Positions 46,029 through 54,508 of a stretch of DNA of 64,000 bases are shown in pieces. The notes below the pieces were generated by a model that saw only the letters and a program-made list of their open reading frames with translations, did not search any database and was not told the origin of the DNA. Position 1 is the stretch's first letter. Each line of letters opens with the position of its first letter. The stretch is from NCBI RefSeq assembly GCF_000336955.1, contig NZ_AOLI01000019.1:615243-679242 (forward strand), given 5' to 3'. A program made the position numbers and the translations under genes. The DNA is from Haloferax larsenii JCM 13917 (GTDB lineage: Archaea; Halobacteriota; Halobacteria; Halobacteriales; Haloferacaceae).

Positions 46029-46552
46029 TCTTGGGCCTCCGCGCGCTCAGGGTGCAGTTCGTCCGAGAGCGGCGACGTCTCGTCGAAGCTCACGGCGTCT
46101 TCTTCGTCGACTTCGACCTTGCGGGACGGGACGGTGATACGAGCGCCGTCAATCGTCACGTGTCCGTGAACGATGAACTGACGGGCCTGCTGCGGGGTCT
46201 GTGCGAGACCCTTGCGGTAGGCGACCGTCTGGAAGCGGCGTTCGAGAATGTCCGTCACGTCGAGACGCAGCGTCTGGGAAATGTCGTCTTCCGCAGACAG
46301 GATGCCGTAGCGGCGCAGGCGCGTGATGAACTCGTCACCGAGCGCCTCTGCCTCTTCGACGTCACCCTGGGCCTCACCGAGGAGGCGACGTGCCTCACGG
46401 CGGATGTTACGCAGTTCGGACTGCGCACGCCAGAGTTCTTCCTTGGTCGAGAGACCGTAGCGAGACAGGAGGTCGGCCTCCTGAGCGATACGCTCGCCCT
46501 GGAACGGATGGTTGGGCGTCTCGTAGAACTTAGTGTTGTTACCGGTCGTCAT
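46025..46552 (-). CDS. rps4: 30S ribosomal protein S4
   Basis: A 175-residue S4 with the archaeal N-terminus ([20 protein letters not shown]) and an S4 RNA-binding module near 105-160 ([20 protein letters not shown], then [18 protein letters not shown]). It overlaps rps13 by 4 nt. Confidence 0.98.
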   Translation of the reverse strand: MTTGNNTKFYETPNHPFQGERIAQEADLLSRYGLSTKEELWRAQSELRNIRREARRLLGEAQGDVEEAEALGDEFITRLRRYGILSAEDDISQTLRLDVTDILERRFQTVAYRKGLAQTPQQARQFIVHGHVTIDGARITVPSRKVEVDEEDAVSFDETSPLSDELHPERAEAQE

Positions 46553-47052
46553 TCTTCAGCCTGCGCCTCCTTGATCTCCTCGACGTTGACACCGATGGTG
46601 CCTTCGGTACGTCCAGTGGACTTCGTCCGCTGGCCGCGAACCTTCTGGCCGCGCTGGTGTCGAACGCCCTTGTAGGAGCTGACCATCTTCATGCGGTTGA
46701 TGTCGTGACGCCGCTTTTCTTCGAGGTCCGACCCGGTGATGTGGGCCGTCTCGCCGGAGTAGAAGTCACGCTGTCGGTTGACCATCCACTCTGGGACGTG
46801 GTCCTCGAAGTTCTGGACGACATCGACGACGGAGTCGATCTCGTCTTCGGGAAGTTTACCGAACAGTGCCGTTCGGTCAACATCCGCGGCGTCGGCGATA
46901 ATGCGCGCTGTGCGCTTGCCGATACCCTTCATGTCTGTCAGGCTTCGCTCTACCGTCTTCGTCCCGTCAAGGTCGGTCTGACCAATTCGGATGAAGTAAC
47001 GGAGGTCCTCACCCTCCTCCGGAGAGCTATCCTGTGGTTCTTCTGCACTCAT
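46549..47052 (-). CDS. rps13: 30S ribosomal protein S13
   Basis: A 167-residue S13. LRYFIRIGQTDLDGTKTVE and LTDMKGIGKRTARIIADAA are characteristic, and the tail GVRHQRGQKVRGQRTKSTGR contacts the head rRNA. The start ATG at 47052 is 24 nt from the tRNA-Ser 3' end; the longer in-frame reading passes through the tRNA and is rejected. Confidence 0.97.
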   Translation of the reverse strand: MSAEEPQDSSPEEGEDLRYFIRIGQTDLDGTKTVERSLTDMKGIGKRTARIIADAADVDRTALFGKLPEDEIDSVVDVVQNFEDHVPEWMVNRQRDFYSGETAHITGSDLEEKRRHDINRMKMVSSYKGVRHQRGQKVRGQRTKSTGRTEGTIGVNVEEIKEAQAEE

Positions 47053-47076
47053 GACTTGGAAAGTCGTGTTGTGAGC

Positions 47077-47160
47077 GTTGCGGCGGGGATTCGAACCCCG
47101 GGGGCTTGACGCCACTGAGTTAGCAACCCAGCGCCTTGGGCCAGGCTTGGCTACCGCAAC
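47077..47160 (-). tRNA. tRNA-Ser (GCT)
   Basis: An 84-nt class II tRNA with acceptor GTTGCGG/CCGCAAC, anticodon stem CTGGG/CTCAG around loop TTGCTAA (anticodon GCT), a long variable arm and T arm GGGGTTCGAATCCCC. It leads the rps13-rps4-rps11-rpoD genes. Confidence 0.95.
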
Positions 47161-47366
47161 ACTGCGTTCGTGTTATTTTCGCCCATTCGGACTCGGGGCC
47201 GACGCCCCTACAGCGATTGCATGCGATACGAGACGTGGGCATTACTTAAACATCACGAAAGGGAGCTGTCGTGGGACTGCCGGAGACCGCCCCGCTCGCG
47301 CCGGTTTTGCGGTGTGCTATGATTGCTCACCAAAATCATAACACAACCGATTACGTATTCGGTACA

Positions 47367-47717
47367 ATGAGTTCCTCAGATTCGACTGCCACGCCGACAA
47401 AGCCCATCCGCATCGAGACCGCCGACGAGTTGGACGCGCTCGTCGCCGACCACGACCGTGTGCTGCTCGACATCTACACCAAGGGGTGTACGCTCTGTCA
47501 GAGCATCGAACCGGTGCTCGGAACGGTCGCCAAAGCGACCGACGTGGTGGTCGCGATGATAAACCCGCAGACCGACATGACGATTGCTGAGCGCTACACG
47601 ATTCGGAGTGTTCCGACGCTCCTGCGCTTCGACGACGGCGAGTTAGTCGGGCGACTCGACGACGGGTTTCAGGGTGCGCAAGCAATCATCGACTTCGTCG
47701 AAACCGACGCAGAGTAG
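47367..47717 (+). CDS. Thioredoxin-like protein
   Basis: A 116-residue thioredoxin-fold protein. The redox motif is KGCTLCQS (CXXC, not the usual CGPC), followed by the cis-Pro loop SVPTLLRFDDGELVGRLDG-like segment. The ATG at 47367 is chosen because a TATA-like AATCATAAC is about 30 nt upstream. The redox partner is unknown. It is convergent with the TetR gene. Confidence 0.85.
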   Translation: MSSSDSTATPTKPIRIETADELDALVADHDRVLLDIYTKGCTLCQSIEPVLGTVAKATDVVVAMINPQTDMTIAERYTIRSVPTLLRFDDGELVGRLDDGFQGAQAIIDFVETDAE

Positions 47718-47740
47718 GAAGCGCGTGAGAAGAGAACGCC

Positions 47741-48418
47741 TTAGAGGTCGAGGTCGACGTCCGAGGTCGCCACGTCGCCCGGTTGGCCGTCGATGGGCAT
47801 CACGTGGTCGAGCAGGAAGTACACTGACTTCCGCATGGCCTCTGCGGACTCGGGACGCGTCTGCGTGACGCGCATGTCGAGCGTGCGAAGCAGGAACGCC
47901 ATCAGATTCTCGGCCATCATCTCTGCATCCATCTCGCGGTAGTTCCCAGCCTCTATCTCTCGTTCGATGAGAGTCGAGACGGTTTCTATCATGTACGTCT
48001 CCATCTCGCTGAACTTCTCGCGGTAGTCTTCGTTGTGGAGGGCCTGCGTTCTGAGTTCGAAGATGACTCGACGGAACGTGTCCAGTTCGTCGAGTCCGGG
48101 TGGGGTCGAATGCTCACAGGGCTGGTCCTTCGGCGGAAGTACGTAGCCGACGAACTTCCGTATCTCTGCGTCGGGGTCGTCGGCGTCCGGGTCTATTGTG
48201 GCGATGTTGAGGTCGATAACGTAGTCGAGAAACGCCAAGAGCAGTTCGTCCTTGTTCTCGTAGTGGTAGTACAGAAGTGACGTACTCTTGTCGAACTCCG
48301 TACCGATGTTCTGTATCGAAAGGTCGGCGTAGCCGTGTTTGGCGAGCGCGTTGAGCGTGGCGTCCATAATCGCCTGCTCCGTCTCGCTTCGTCCAGTGTC
48401 GATTCGGTCTTCGTGCAT
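47741..48418 (-). CDS. TetR/AcrR-family transcriptional regulator
   Basis: A 225-residue regulator. Residues about 12-62 are the TetR helix-turn-helix (AIMDATLNALAKHGYADLSI, then KSTSLLYYHYENKDELLLAF). The rest is a helical ligand-binding domain. It is the last gene of the run adhesin-like protein, RND exporter, zinc-ribbon protein, TetR, starting 18 nt after its neighbour's stop. It is therefore likely to control this export unit and itself. Confidence 0.9.
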   Translation of the reverse strand: MHEDRIDTGRSETEQAIMDATLNALAKHGYADLSIQNIGTEFDKSTSLLYYHYENKDELLLAFLDYVIDLNIATIDPDADDPDAEIRKFVGYVLPPKDQPCEHSTPPGLDELDTFRRVIFELRTQALHNEDYREKFSEMETYMIETVSTLIEREIEAGNYREMDAEMMAENLMAFLLRTLDMRVTQTRPESAEAMRKSVYFLLDHVMPIDGQPGDVATSDVDLDL

Positions 48419-48436
48419 AGTGTGTATCCTGTGTGT

Positions 48437-48880
48437 TCAGTCGTCAGTCGGTTCGTCGAGGCGAGTCGTACACCAGTGACAGAAGTCGAGGTCGGCGTCG
48501 ACCTCGCGGCCGCACTGCGGGCACGCCACCGATTCGGCATCGTCGTCGGTCAGCACGCCGGACGGCTCGGAGACCTGCTTCAGGCCGAGGAAAAACGCGT
48601 CGACGACGCTCATCAGGCTCACCGAGAGCACGGGAAGGATGTCGGTTAGCGGAGGGAGCGTGCCGCTTCCGTTCGCCGCGTTCGACAGGGCAGTGACCGA
48701 TTCTGTCGGGACGAACAGCATCAAGACGGCAAACGACAGCGCGACCCAAAGCAGGGCACGTCGCCAACGCCGCAGATAGAGATGGCCGAGGCCAGTAATC
48801 GCGAGACCGAGTATCGCGGCGAGCCACGGGCGAACCTTCGTCAGTTCAGACATGGTTGCATTCGGTTGGTTCTGGGTCAT
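48437..48880 (-). CDS. Membrane protein with C-terminal zinc ribbon
   Basis: A 147-residue protein. The N-terminal half has hydrophobic helices (PWLAAILGLAITGLGHLYL, ALLWVALSFAVLMLFV, ILPVLSVSLMSVVDAFFLG). The C-terminus carries CPQCGREVDADLDFCHWC, a zinc ribbon of the two-CXXC type. Start at 48880 or the ATG at 48853. It lies between the RND exporter and the TetR gene; the 183 bp before it hold no visible gene. Function is unknown. Confidence 0.75.
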   Translation of the reverse strand: MTQNQPNATMSELTKVRPWLAAILGLAITGLGHLYLRRWRRALLWVALSFAVLMLFVPTESVTALSNAANGSGTLPPLTDILPVLSVSLMSVVDAFFLGLKQVSEPSGVLTDDDAESVACPQCGREVDADLDFCHWCTTRLDEPTDD

Positions 48881-49063
48881 GAGCGTTCCGTTCGTGCATC
48901 GGGGAGTGTCTGTGTGGTGGGCTGGTTAGCGTGCGATTCGTGCGTGGGGGGCAGGGCAGGGGGCAACCGACCTGTGAGACAGGGCGGCATGCGTGGGGTG
49001 TTCGCCGAGTCGGTACGACGCGGCGAACGTGGGCTGTTCGGATGGCGATTCGGTCGGTGGGCA

Positions 49064-51538
49064 TTAGTCTGCGGTGGCCGCCGAGGCGGTCGATTCTGGA
49101 CTGGTGAGTTGCTCCCAGACGACGATTGTCGGGGGAGTGACGACCAGCGCCGCGAGGTACGAGTAGAAGATACTCATCGCGGTCACGACACCGAACTGAC
49201 CGAGAACGGGCGTGATAGCGATAGCCAACACACCCAGTCCGGTCGTGGTGGTGAGCATACTCCCGGTGAGTGCGCCACCAGTCCCGCTGACGGTCAGTCG
49301 AAGCGCCTCGTCGAGGTCCTGTCCGGTGTTGTACTCGTCGGCGAATCGGTGGACGACGTGGGCAGAGTAGTCGATACCCAACCCGATAGCGATAGACAGG
49401 ATGGTCGCTGTCAGGGCGTTCAGAGGGATACCGAGGTACCGCATCGACCCCGCGAGGAACCCGAGTGACACCCCGATTGGGACGAGGTTGACCACGCCGA
49501 GGGTCCACTGGCCTTCGAGGACCTGGTAGATGAACACGAGGAAGACTGCCGTCGCGATGAGGGCGACCGTGAGGCTCTCGATAGCGGACATGAAGATGGT
49601 GTCCGAGACAGCCTTGAACACGACCGTGTTCCCCGTCGCCGTCGCGTCCATGCGGAGTCGGTCGGCGACGACTTTCCCGTCTGCGACGATTGCCTTCTGC
49701 TCTGCGTCACCTTCGACAGTGTAGACGATGCGCGTCGCGCGGTAGTCCTCGGTGAGGTACGACGATGCCTGTCCCGAGACGGGAGAGGCCATCAGCTCGT
49801 CGTATATCGTTTCGAGATTGTCGTCTGGAACGCCGTTTCCGTCGGCGTCGTTCCGGTCGACCAGGGCCGCGAACTCAGGGTCCTGAGCCGCGTAGTCCTG
49901 AATGACCGTGACGATACTCGTCGTCTCGGCGCGGCGGTCCTCCTCGACGAAGGTCTCAGGCGGGTCCTCGCCCGCGCGATGAATCATCTCCAGCGACGAG
50001 TCTTCCCTGAGTTGCCCTTCGACGTACAGTGTGACGCTGTCACCTTGCGTACTCTCGAAGTTGTCTTCGAGGTAGTTGATGTCGCGCGTGACCGTGTACA
50101 CGCCGGGCTTGAACGGTTCAGGAAGTTGCTGCAGGTAGTCTGCTTGTTCTTCGGGTGGGAGGAAGTCCTCCTGTGAGAACGACGTGTCGACGCCGGTCCC
50201 GTACGCACCGGCAGCGACAGTCGAGAGGAGCACGACAACGAGGAAGGCACGCGGTGCGGTCCGGCCGATAGTGACACCGACCGAGAGCACGCGAGCGAGG
50301 GCACCGCCCTCACTGCCGAGTGGTGTAGACCCGAACGACGGAACGCCGTACGTGGTGCGGAGTTGGTCGACGTAGAGCTTGGCCGCGGGGAGGAACACAC
50401 CGAAGACGAAGAACGTAAACAGGATACCGACCGCCGCGACGAGACCGAAGTCGCGGATGGGTGCGAGGTCGCTCGTGACGTTCGCGAGGAACCCGAGCAC
50501 TGTCGTCCCGGTGACGATGAAGAACGCGACTGAGAGCTGTCGGACGGTCGTCGCCATCGAGGGCACCGGATCGACGTCTTTCACCCGCTCTTCGCGGTAG
50601 CGATTCACCGCGTGGAGGCCGAAGTCGATACCGACCGCCAAGAGGAGCGGCGGCACCGCGATGAGCATCTGGCTGAACGGGATGTCTGCGAGACCCATGA
50701 ACCCGAACGTCCAGATGACAGCCATCACGAGCGAGACGACGCCCAAGAGCAGGTCGATAGGGTCGCGGTAGGCGACGACGAGGAAGCCGAAGATGAGAAG
50801 CACCGCCGCCGGAACGACGAGCAACAGCGAGTCGGAGATGACGTTGCTCAGTTCGCTGGAGATGATACCGCTACCGAACACGCGGATATCGCTGTCGGCA
50901 GTCGTAGTCATCGACTGAATCTCGGTCTGAATCCCGGTCATCGGACTCGTCCCGGACGTTCCTGCACTCGACGAGATACCGGGGACCTCGTGGCTGACGA
51001 CGCCGATAGTCGACGAGGCACGGACCGACTCGCGGTTGAAGTCGTCGCTCAGGAGCGACGCGACCTGCGGGTTCGCCGTCGCTTTCTTCGCTGCGGCGCG
51101 AACCTCAGACGGTGACGCCGATTCGAGCGCGTCTATCTGCTGGTCGAGCGTCTTCGCGGAGGGGTCGAGCGTCTGTGCGACCGTCGAGGCGACGCTCGAC
51201 GCCGAGGTAGCACGGAGATGTGACCGGTCCATGATGCGCTCTTGTAAGCGCAACATGTCGAGCATCGCCGGCTTCGAGAGGACGTTCGAGTCCTGTTGGA
51301 TGAGCTGTGTACTCCCGCTGCTGGTTTCGAACGGGGGCGAGAACTCGCGGTCGACGTCGTCGAGTGCCTCCTGTGCGGGCGAGTTGTCGGTGAACTGCGA
51401 GGTCCCGGCGTCGGTCGAGATGTTCCCGAGGCCGGCCCCGAAGATGAGCGTCGCCACGAGGAACAGGGCGACAACCCTGCCGGGGTTCGTGACGATGTAC
51501 TCGCCGAGGCGGTCGACGTACACTTCGTAATCAATCAT
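49064..51538 (-). CDS. RND-superfamily exporter (MMPL/HAE3 type)
   Basis: An 824-residue polytopic protein with two repeats, each one helix, a large external domain and five helices. The membrane blocks are near residues 20-45, 225-365, 410-430 and 640-810. Motifs include GIDFGLHAVNRYREER and its second-half partner GLGIDYSAHVVHRFADEY, the RND amphipathic signature. Such exporters move lipids, hopanoid-like molecules or hydrophobic compounds. It starts 21 nt after the adhesin-like gene, an arrangement that suggests joint function at the cell surface. Confidence 0.92.
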   Translation of the reverse strand: MIDYEVYVDRLGEYIVTNPGRVVALFLVATLIFGAGLGNISTDAGTSQFTDNSPAQEALDDVDREFSPPFETSSGSTQLIQQDSNVLSKPAMLDMLRLQERIMDRSHLRATSASSVASTVAQTLDPSAKTLDQQIDALESASPSEVRAAAKKATANPQVASLLSDDFNRESVRASSTIGVVSHEVPGISSSAGTSGTSPMTGIQTEIQSMTTTADSDIRVFGSGIISSELSNVISDSLLLVVPAAVLLIFGFLVVAYRDPIDLLLGVVSLVMAVIWTFGFMGLADIPFSQMLIAVPPLLLAVGIDFGLHAVNRYREERVKDVDPVPSMATTVRQLSVAFFIVTGTTVLGFLANVTSDLAPIRDFGLVAAVGILFTFFVFGVFLPAAKLYVDQLRTTYGVPSFGSTPLGSEGGALARVLSVGVTIGRTAPRAFLVVVLLSTVAAGAYGTGVDTSFSQEDFLPPEEQADYLQQLPEPFKPGVYTVTRDINYLEDNFESTQGDSVTLYVEGQLREDSSLEMIHRAGEDPPETFVEEDRRAETTSIVTVIQDYAAQDPEFAALVDRNDADGNGVPDDNLETIYDELMASPVSGQASSYLTEDYRATRIVYTVEGDAEQKAIVADGKVVADRLRMDATATGNTVVFKAVSDTIFMSAIESLTVALIATAVFLVFIYQVLEGQWTLGVVNLVPIGVSLGFLAGSMRYLGIPLNALTATILSIAIGLGIDYSAHVVHRFADEYNTGQDLDEALRLTVSGTGGALTGSMLTTTTGLGVLAIAITPVLGQFGVVTAMSIFYSYLAALVVTPPTIVVWEQLTSPESTASAATAD

Positions 51539-51559
51539 GGTGGGGGAGTGGAGGGTCGA

Positions 51560-53185
51560 TTACCGCCGGTACCAGAGGAAGCCAACGACGCCGAGGCCGA
51601 CGACGACGAGACCACCGACGAGCGGCATCGAAAGACCGCCGCCGCGCGTCGATTCAGTGACCGTCATGGCCACAGGGTACGAGTCGGAGAGTTTGCGCTC
51701 ACCGTCTTCGTTTTCGTACTCGAAGTCGATGTCGAACGAGTAGGTCTTCGGGTTCGCAGACGAACTGGCGCTCAGTCCGAGCGTAATCTCCGTGGAGTCG
51801 CCGGGGCCGAGTTCTTCGATGAAGGCTGTCTCGTCCGTAAGCGACAGCGGACTGTCGGCGAACGCCTTGGCGTCGATGTTGCGGAACGTCTCGTCGCCGT
51901 TGTTGGTCACGACGAGCGTCACCGTCTCCGAGTTACCCGCTTCGAGCGAGCCGTTCTTGACGGAGACGTCGAAGAGGTCCTGCTTGGGCTTCACCTCGGC
52001 GTTCATCAAGAGCGCGTCGGAGCGCTGGGTGTCGCCGTCGACGTTGCGGTACTCGACGGTGTAACTCAGTTGACGCTGCCCGGCGTCTGCCGAGTCAGTC
52101 ACTTCGATAGAGAACGAGAAGTCGCTCGACTCGCCCGCTTCGAGCGTGCCGAGGGCGTACTCGGTCTCTTTGATGTTCGTGTTCGGAGACTTCGAGGAAA
52201 CGACGACGACCGCGTCACTGGCCGTCTGCGGACCGTCGTTGGTGATGGTCCCGGAGACGGTGGTTTCGCGGCCGACACGAAGGGTCGAATCGGTCGCTTC
52301 GAGCGAGAACGACTGCTCGGCCAGCGGGGTTACACCGGTCGCGAGGTTCTTCGATTTCTTCGGGATACCCTCTTCGTTCTCGTAGTTGACGACCGCCGAA
52401 AGCGAGTACTGCTGGACTGCCGCAGATGGGGCGACGCCGGTCTCGAATTCGAGGCTGCGCGTCTCGTTGACGGCCCATTCACCGGCGTACCGGCTGGCGG
52501 TGGACGCCTGCCCGAAGGTGACTTCGGCGTTCTGCGAGGTCAGCGAGACGGACGAATCGAAGGCCGTCTGGCTACCGACGTTGCGCATGGTGACGGTGGT
52601 CGTTCCGCTGCCACCGACCTGCGCGGTGGTATTCACGGAGACGACTTCGAACCGAGGCGCTTCCTCGATGACGACAGTGACCGGAATCTTGGTCGTCGTC
52701 TCCTCTTCGTTCTTCACGTCGCCGTTGTCACGGACTGATTCGTCGTACTCGTACTCGGCGACCATCGTCATCTCGTAGGTCCCGGGCGTCGCGTTCTCGT
52801 TGACTGAGACGGAGAACGTCGCGTCACGCTGGGTCGCGTGCGGGATGTCGCCGACGGGGAGCGTCGCCGTGTTCACTTCGAGCGGTGCCTCACCGTCTTC
52901 GAGAGTGAGCCTGACGTTGCGCGCGGAACGAACCTTCGCTTCGAGTTTATTGCGTTGTTGGTCGCTCAGCGAGGCAGAACTCTCTGACGAGGAGAACTTT
53001 CGGTACTCGGTGTCGCCGCCATAGTTCGTGACGACGACGTCGAGTGACGTCTCCTGGCCGGGGACGAGCTTGTTACTTGGAGCGTATCCTTGGAGATTCG
53101 GTTCGCCGACGATACCGGCCATCGCTGGACTCGGAATCGCGACCAGGACGACCAGCAAGACAACGAGTGTTCGTGAAAATTTCAT
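51560..53185 (-). CDS. Surface-anchored repeat protein (COG1361/CARDB-like)
   Basis: A 541-residue secreted protein. It has a Sec signal peptide (KFSRTLVVLLVVLVAIPSPAMA), several Ig-like beta domains of the NEW3/CARDB type with repeated VTNNGDETFRNIDA-like segments, and a C-terminal anchor (GLVVVGLGVVGFLWYRR). COG1361 proteins commonly accompany RND exporters in archaea, perhaps as periplasmic or surface adaptors. First gene of the export unit. Confidence 0.88.
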   Translation of the reverse strand: MKFSRTLVVLLVVLVAIPSPAMAGIVGEPNLQGYAPSNKLVPGQETSLDVVVTNYGGDTEYRKFSSSESSASLSDQQRNKLEAKVRSARNVRLTLEDGEAPLEVNTATLPVGDIPHATQRDATFSVSVNENATPGTYEMTMVAEYEYDESVRDNGDVKNEEETTTKIPVTVVIEEAPRFEVVSVNTTAQVGGSGTTTVTMRNVGSQTAFDSSVSLTSQNAEVTFGQASTASRYAGEWAVNETRSLEFETGVAPSAAVQQYSLSAVVNYENEEGIPKKSKNLATGVTPLAEQSFSLEATDSTLRVGRETTVSGTITNDGPQTASDAVVVVSSKSPNTNIKETEYALGTLEAGESSDFSFSIEVTDSADAGQRQLSYTVEYRNVDGDTQRSDALLMNAEVKPKQDLFDVSVKNGSLEAGNSETVTLVVTNNGDETFRNIDAKAFADSPLSLTDETAFIEELGPGDSTEITLGLSASSSANPKTYSFDIDFEYENEDGERKLSDSYPVAMTVTESTRGGGLSMPLVGGLVVVGLGVVGFLWYRR

Positions 53186-53280
53186 GGGGTGTGGGACTGA
53201 GAGGTGTGGGGAGGTTCGTAGCGTTCAACGGGAATGTATGGTGGTTGAGGGGGGATTCGGGGGGCGTTGATACACGCTCG

Positions 53281-53301
53281 AACTGGGTCATCGACCCAGT
53301 T
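53281..53301. promoter_or_regulatory. Candidate operator palindrome of the export unit
   Basis: AACTGGGTC-ATC-GACCCAGTT is a perfect 9-bp inverted repeat. A related half-site ACTGGGGTCAT (53335-53345) touches the TATA box. TetR regulators bind such palindromes, and the unit ends with a TetR gene, so this is the best operator candidate; pairing with that regulator is inference. Confidence 0.45.
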
Positions 53302-53343
53302 GACTGAACGTACAATCAACATCGGATACTGTGGACTGGGGTC

Positions 53344-53353
53344 ATATAAATTG
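53344..53353 (-). promoter_or_regulatory. Promoter of the export unit
   Basis: AATTTATATG on the minus strand is a good TATA box. Transcription would start near 53318, between the half-site and the full palindrome. Confidence 0.5.
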
Positions 53354-53476
53354 AACGAAACTTCAAAAAATCTATTCAGGATTTATTCCTTCGAGGTAAC
53401 GACGACACAGGTGCACACAGACTGTGGATAGCAACCTTGAGAACGCGAATTAACGAGGGTCGCGAACGCTCGTCGG

Positions 53477-54439
53477 TCAGGCTCCGATGTACTCTTCGTT
53501 GACGACCCAGTCGCCGTCGTCGTCGCGGACGAGGTACTCGCCGTAGTACGGCACCCTGTTAGCGACGACTGCTTCGAAGGTCGTGCGAATCTCCTCGCGG
53601 GTCATCTCGCCCATCGAGCGCAGGTCGTCGTTCCGGTTCAGACACCCCTTAAGGTATCCTTCGTGCGTGACGCGCACGCGATGGCAGTTCGCGCAGAATT
53701 CGGGATTCTCGACGGGGTCGACGATTTCGACCATCCCCTCTCCGACGTGGTACCGCCGGCGATGGTGCATGTCCCGGCGCTCAGTCTCGTCGGCGATGTC
53801 GTCGAGCCACCCGTGGACGCGCTCGATGTCGATATTCCACTCGGGTCGCCCGGTGAGTTCGGGCATGTACTGGATGAGTTGGAGTTGGAGGCCATCGTTT
53901 TCGGCGACGTACTCGACCATCTCCTCGACGTATCCGGCGGTGTGAGTGAACACGACCATGTTGAGTTTGACCGGCGTGAGCCCAGCATCGACGGCCGCTC
54001 GCACGCCGTCCATCACCTTGTCGTACGCGCCGGATTTCGTAATCTCGGCGAACGCCTCGGGGTCGAGAGCGTCCTGCGAGACGTTCACCCGAGAGAGACC
54101 GGCGTCGACGAGGTCTTCGGCGCGACCGGGGAGAAACGTCCCGTTGGTCGTCAGCGACGTCTCCATGGAGTCGGGCGTCCGGCGGAGTATCTCTTCGAGG
54201 TCGGCGCGGAGCATCGGCTCGCCGCCGGTGAACTTCACTTTCTCGACGCCGTACTCCTCGACGACTTCGAGAAACCGAACCACGTCGTCGGCACTCATCT
54301 CCGAATCCGAGGGGTCCATCGGCCCGCGCGTGTCGCCTAACCCCTCGTTGTGGCAGTAGACGCAGTCGAAGTTACACCGGTCTGTCAGTGAGACACGAAC
54401 ACCGGTTACCTCTCTCCCGAAGTCGTCTGCCAGGACCAT
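53477..54439 (-). CDS. moaA: GTP 3',8-cyclase MoaA
   Basis: A 320-residue radical SAM enzyme starting molybdenum-cofactor synthesis from GTP. The SAM cluster motif is RCNFDCVYC (C22, C26, C29), with [12 protein letters not shown] following. A second cluster is built from [20 protein letters not shown] near residue 250. The C-terminal segment is shorter than in bacterial MoaA and lacks an obvious GG tail. It is a single gene with no other moa genes close by. Confidence 0.93.
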   Translation of the reverse strand: MVLADDFGREVTGVRVSLTDRCNFDCVYCHNEGLGDTRGPMDPSDSEMSADDVVRFLEVVEEYGVEKVKFTGGEPMLRADLEEILRRTPDSMETSLTTNGTFLPGRAEDLVDAGLSRVNVSQDALDPEAFAEITKSGAYDKVMDGVRAAVDAGLTPVKLNMVVFTHTAGYVEEMVEYVAENDGLQLQLIQYMPELTGRPEWNIDIERVHGWLDDIADETERRDMHHRRRYHVGEGMVEIVDPVENPEFCANCHRVRVTHEGYLKGCLNRNDDLRSMGEMTREEIRTTFEAVVANRVPYYGEYLVRDDDGDWVVNEEYIGA

Positions 54440-54508
54440 GTGTCGAACACTGGGAGTGTACGTTGATAAATTCGCTGTCGGTCGTGCGCCGGATGTAATC
54501 GCTTGTAG

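Larger units (their letters stand above)
53186..53476. other. Gap between moaA and the export unit
   Basis: This 291-bp gap has no gene. It holds the export-unit promoter near 53345, a palindrome at 53281-53301 and an AT-rich stretch toward moaA. The export-unit leader would be about 130 nt. Confidence 0.6.
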
